From Anaerolineae bacterium (GTDB taxonomy: Bacteria > Chloroflexota > Anaerolineae > B4-G1), in NCBI GenBank assembly GCA_027079895.1, contig JALWUZ010000333.1:1-5903 (forward strand): 5,903 nucleotides of DNA, given 5' to 3'. Each line of letters begins with the position of its first letter. Positions within the stretch are counted from its first letter, which is position 1. This document shows, in pieces, positions 4,831 through 5,903 of the stretch. The translations under genes and the position numbers were made by a program. The notes under the pieces were generated by a model. The model was given only the letters and a program-made list of their open reading frames with translations, was not told the DNA's origin and did no database searches.

Positions 4831-5903
4831 TCACCCCATAGCCGCCCGCGCCTTCTCCGCCTCCCCTTCGATGCCCAACTCGTCGAAGATCTGCGCCGCC
4901 CGTTCCAACTCCGCCTGCCCGCCGCGCCCTGTCTTCTTCAACATCAGCCCCAGTTCGTAGTAACTGCGGCCCAGTTCCAGCCGATTGCCCGTCGTCGCCA
5001 GAATCTCCACGCTGCGCCGCAGATGTTCGATCGTTTCGTCATCCTGCCCTCCGGCGCGGGAGATCAGCCCCAGCACGCGCTGGAGAATCCCCTCGTACTC
5101 CTGATTGGCGATCTCCTGTGCCAGGGCCAGGGAACGGGTGCAGTGCTCCCGCGCGTGAGCGATGTCCCCCAACTCCAATTCCACCTCGGCGAGCAGTTTA
5201 TGGGCCTCCACCAACGTGGCCTTGTCCCCCAACTCGGTGAACAGGCGGATGGCCTCTTGCAGATAGTAGATCGCCTCGCGGTGATTGCCCAGGGCGTAAT
5301 GCACCTCTCCCAGATTGTTGTACAGGTCGGCGATGCCCTGAGTGTCCCCGATCTCCTGCCGGATTGCCAGACTGCGCTCGTAGTGCTCCACCGCCCGGCG
5401 GTAGTTGCCCAGCGTGTAGTCCACGACCCCCAGGTTGGCGTAACACATCGCCGTCCCGTAGGCGTTCCCAATCCGCTGGCCGATTTCCAGGCTCTTGCGG
5501 ATGTACTGAGCCGCCAGGTCGAAGTCGCCCCGGCTGCCGTACACCACCGCCAGGTTGTTATAGGAGCGGCTCATCCCGTACAGGTCGCCGAGGCTCTCTC
5601 GCACCTCGATGCAGGCTTGGATGTGCGCGATAGCCCGCTCGTAGTCCCCCATCCGCCAGTAAGTGGTGCCCAGCGTGTGCTGCAATTCCGCCAGCACCTG
5701 CCGAGTGTCCTGGGTCTCCGGGAGGCGATGCACTATTTCCAACCCCTGGGCGCACAGCCGGAGCGACTCCTCGTATTCCCCGCGCCGCCGGGCAATCCAG
5801 CCCATATCGCTGTAGATGCGGGCCATCTCCAAAGTCTCGTGCTCCCCCTCCAACGAGGCTTTGGTCAGGTCGAGGTAGTTCATCGCCTCTTCGTACCGCC
5901 CCT
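4831..5903 (-). CDS. TPR-repeat protein, C-terminal part (5' end outside window)
   Basis: The frame is open to the window edge. The Met at 5881-5883 is probably internal, since the codons before it read GRYEEA, the usual second helix of a TPR. Counting from that Met, 350 residues hold about eight tetratricopeptide repeats and end shortly after the last one. The conserved Gly at the helix A/B turn falls at 35, then at 79, 119, 159, 199, 239, 279 and 319, an exact 40-residue period. Typical units are YNNLAVVYGSRGDFDLAAQY and YNNLGEVHYALGNHREAIYY, followed by a third short stretch ending in '..IGD'. This 40-residue type resembles LGN/Pins and kinesin-light-chain-like TPRs, which bind peptides or partner proteins. 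In Chloroflexota and Actinobacteria such arrays often follow an AAA/NTPase, cyclase or DNA-binding domain; the missing N-terminus would decide. The repeats become less regular towards the C-terminus (279 onward). It ends 9 bp before the -35 box of the next promoter, with no visible terminator. Confidence 0.9.
   Translation of the reverse strand, partial: GRYEEAMNYLDLTKASLEGEHETLEMARIYSDMGWIARRRGEYEESLRLCAQGLEIVHRLPETQDTRQVLAELQHTLGTTYWRMGDYERAIAHIQACIEVRESLGDLYGMSRSYNNLAVVYGSRGDFDLAAQYIRKSLEIGQRIGNAYGTAMCYANLGVVDYTLGNYRRAVEHYERSLAIRQEIGDTQGIADLYNNLGEVHYALGNHREAIYYLQEAIRLFTELGDKATLVEAHKLLAEVELELGDIAHAREHCTRSLALAQEIANQEYEGILQRVLGLISRAGGQDDETIEHLRRSVEILATTGNRLELGRSYYELGLMLKKTGRGGQAELERAAQIFDELGIEGEAEKARAAMG

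Noticed and set aside
4831..5903. Regular spacing suggesting a CRISPR or tandem DNA repeat
   Set aside because: The 120-bp period matches the 40-residue TPR protein repeat; the units differ in DNA sequence, and there are no near-identical short repeats separated by unique spacers.

Overview
The window is GC-rich bacterial chromosome (roughly two thirds G+C by eye). Every gene I can support lies on the minus strand, so transcription runs from high to low coordinates. The long Thr/Pro-rich stretch behind a membrane anchor in the small protein at 4503-4751, the LGN-type TPR protein and the high GC would all suit a Chloroflexota (Anaerolineae/Thermoflexia-like) bacterium. That placement is inference, because no rRNA or marker gene is present.

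Layout, in the direction of transcription. (1) 5903-4831 is the C-terminal part of a TPR-repeat protein whose 5' end lies outside the window. (2) 4830-4752 holds a near-consensus extended -10 promoter pointing into the next gene. (3) 4751-4503 encodes an 82-residue single-pass membrane protein with a GTG start and a Thr/Pro-rich segment; I do not recognise its family. (4) 4468-3011 is glgA, glycogen synthase. (5) 2935-1697 is glgC, ADP-glucose pyrophosphorylase. (6) 1626-424 is rocD, ornithine aminotransferase. (7) 423-240 is a leader-like gap with several inverted repeats and no clear promoter. (8) 239-1 is the N-terminal half of a biotin/lipoyl carrier-domain protein that runs off the window.

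GlgC makes ADP-glucose from glucose-1-phosphate and ATP, and GlgA polymerises it into alpha-1,4-glucan, so the core is a glycogen-synthesis operon. The branching enzyme is not in the window. RocD, which links ornithine to glutamate semialdehyde and proline, follows glgC after 70 bp and probably shares the transcript. The small membrane protein is the first gene behind the promoter and sits 34 bp before glgA. The gaps glgA-glgC and glgC-rocD each hold a GC-rich hairpin just before the next ribosome-binding site. Each contains pairs that form (as G-U) only in the minus-strand RNA, which suggests RNA structures acting on the operon transcript.

Most of the window is ordinary metabolism. The items most worth a second look are the small membrane protein, the intercistronic hairpins, the promoter with its flanking direct repeats, and the structured gap before the carrier-protein gene. 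I found no mobile element, CRISPR array, tRNA, rRNA or defence system.
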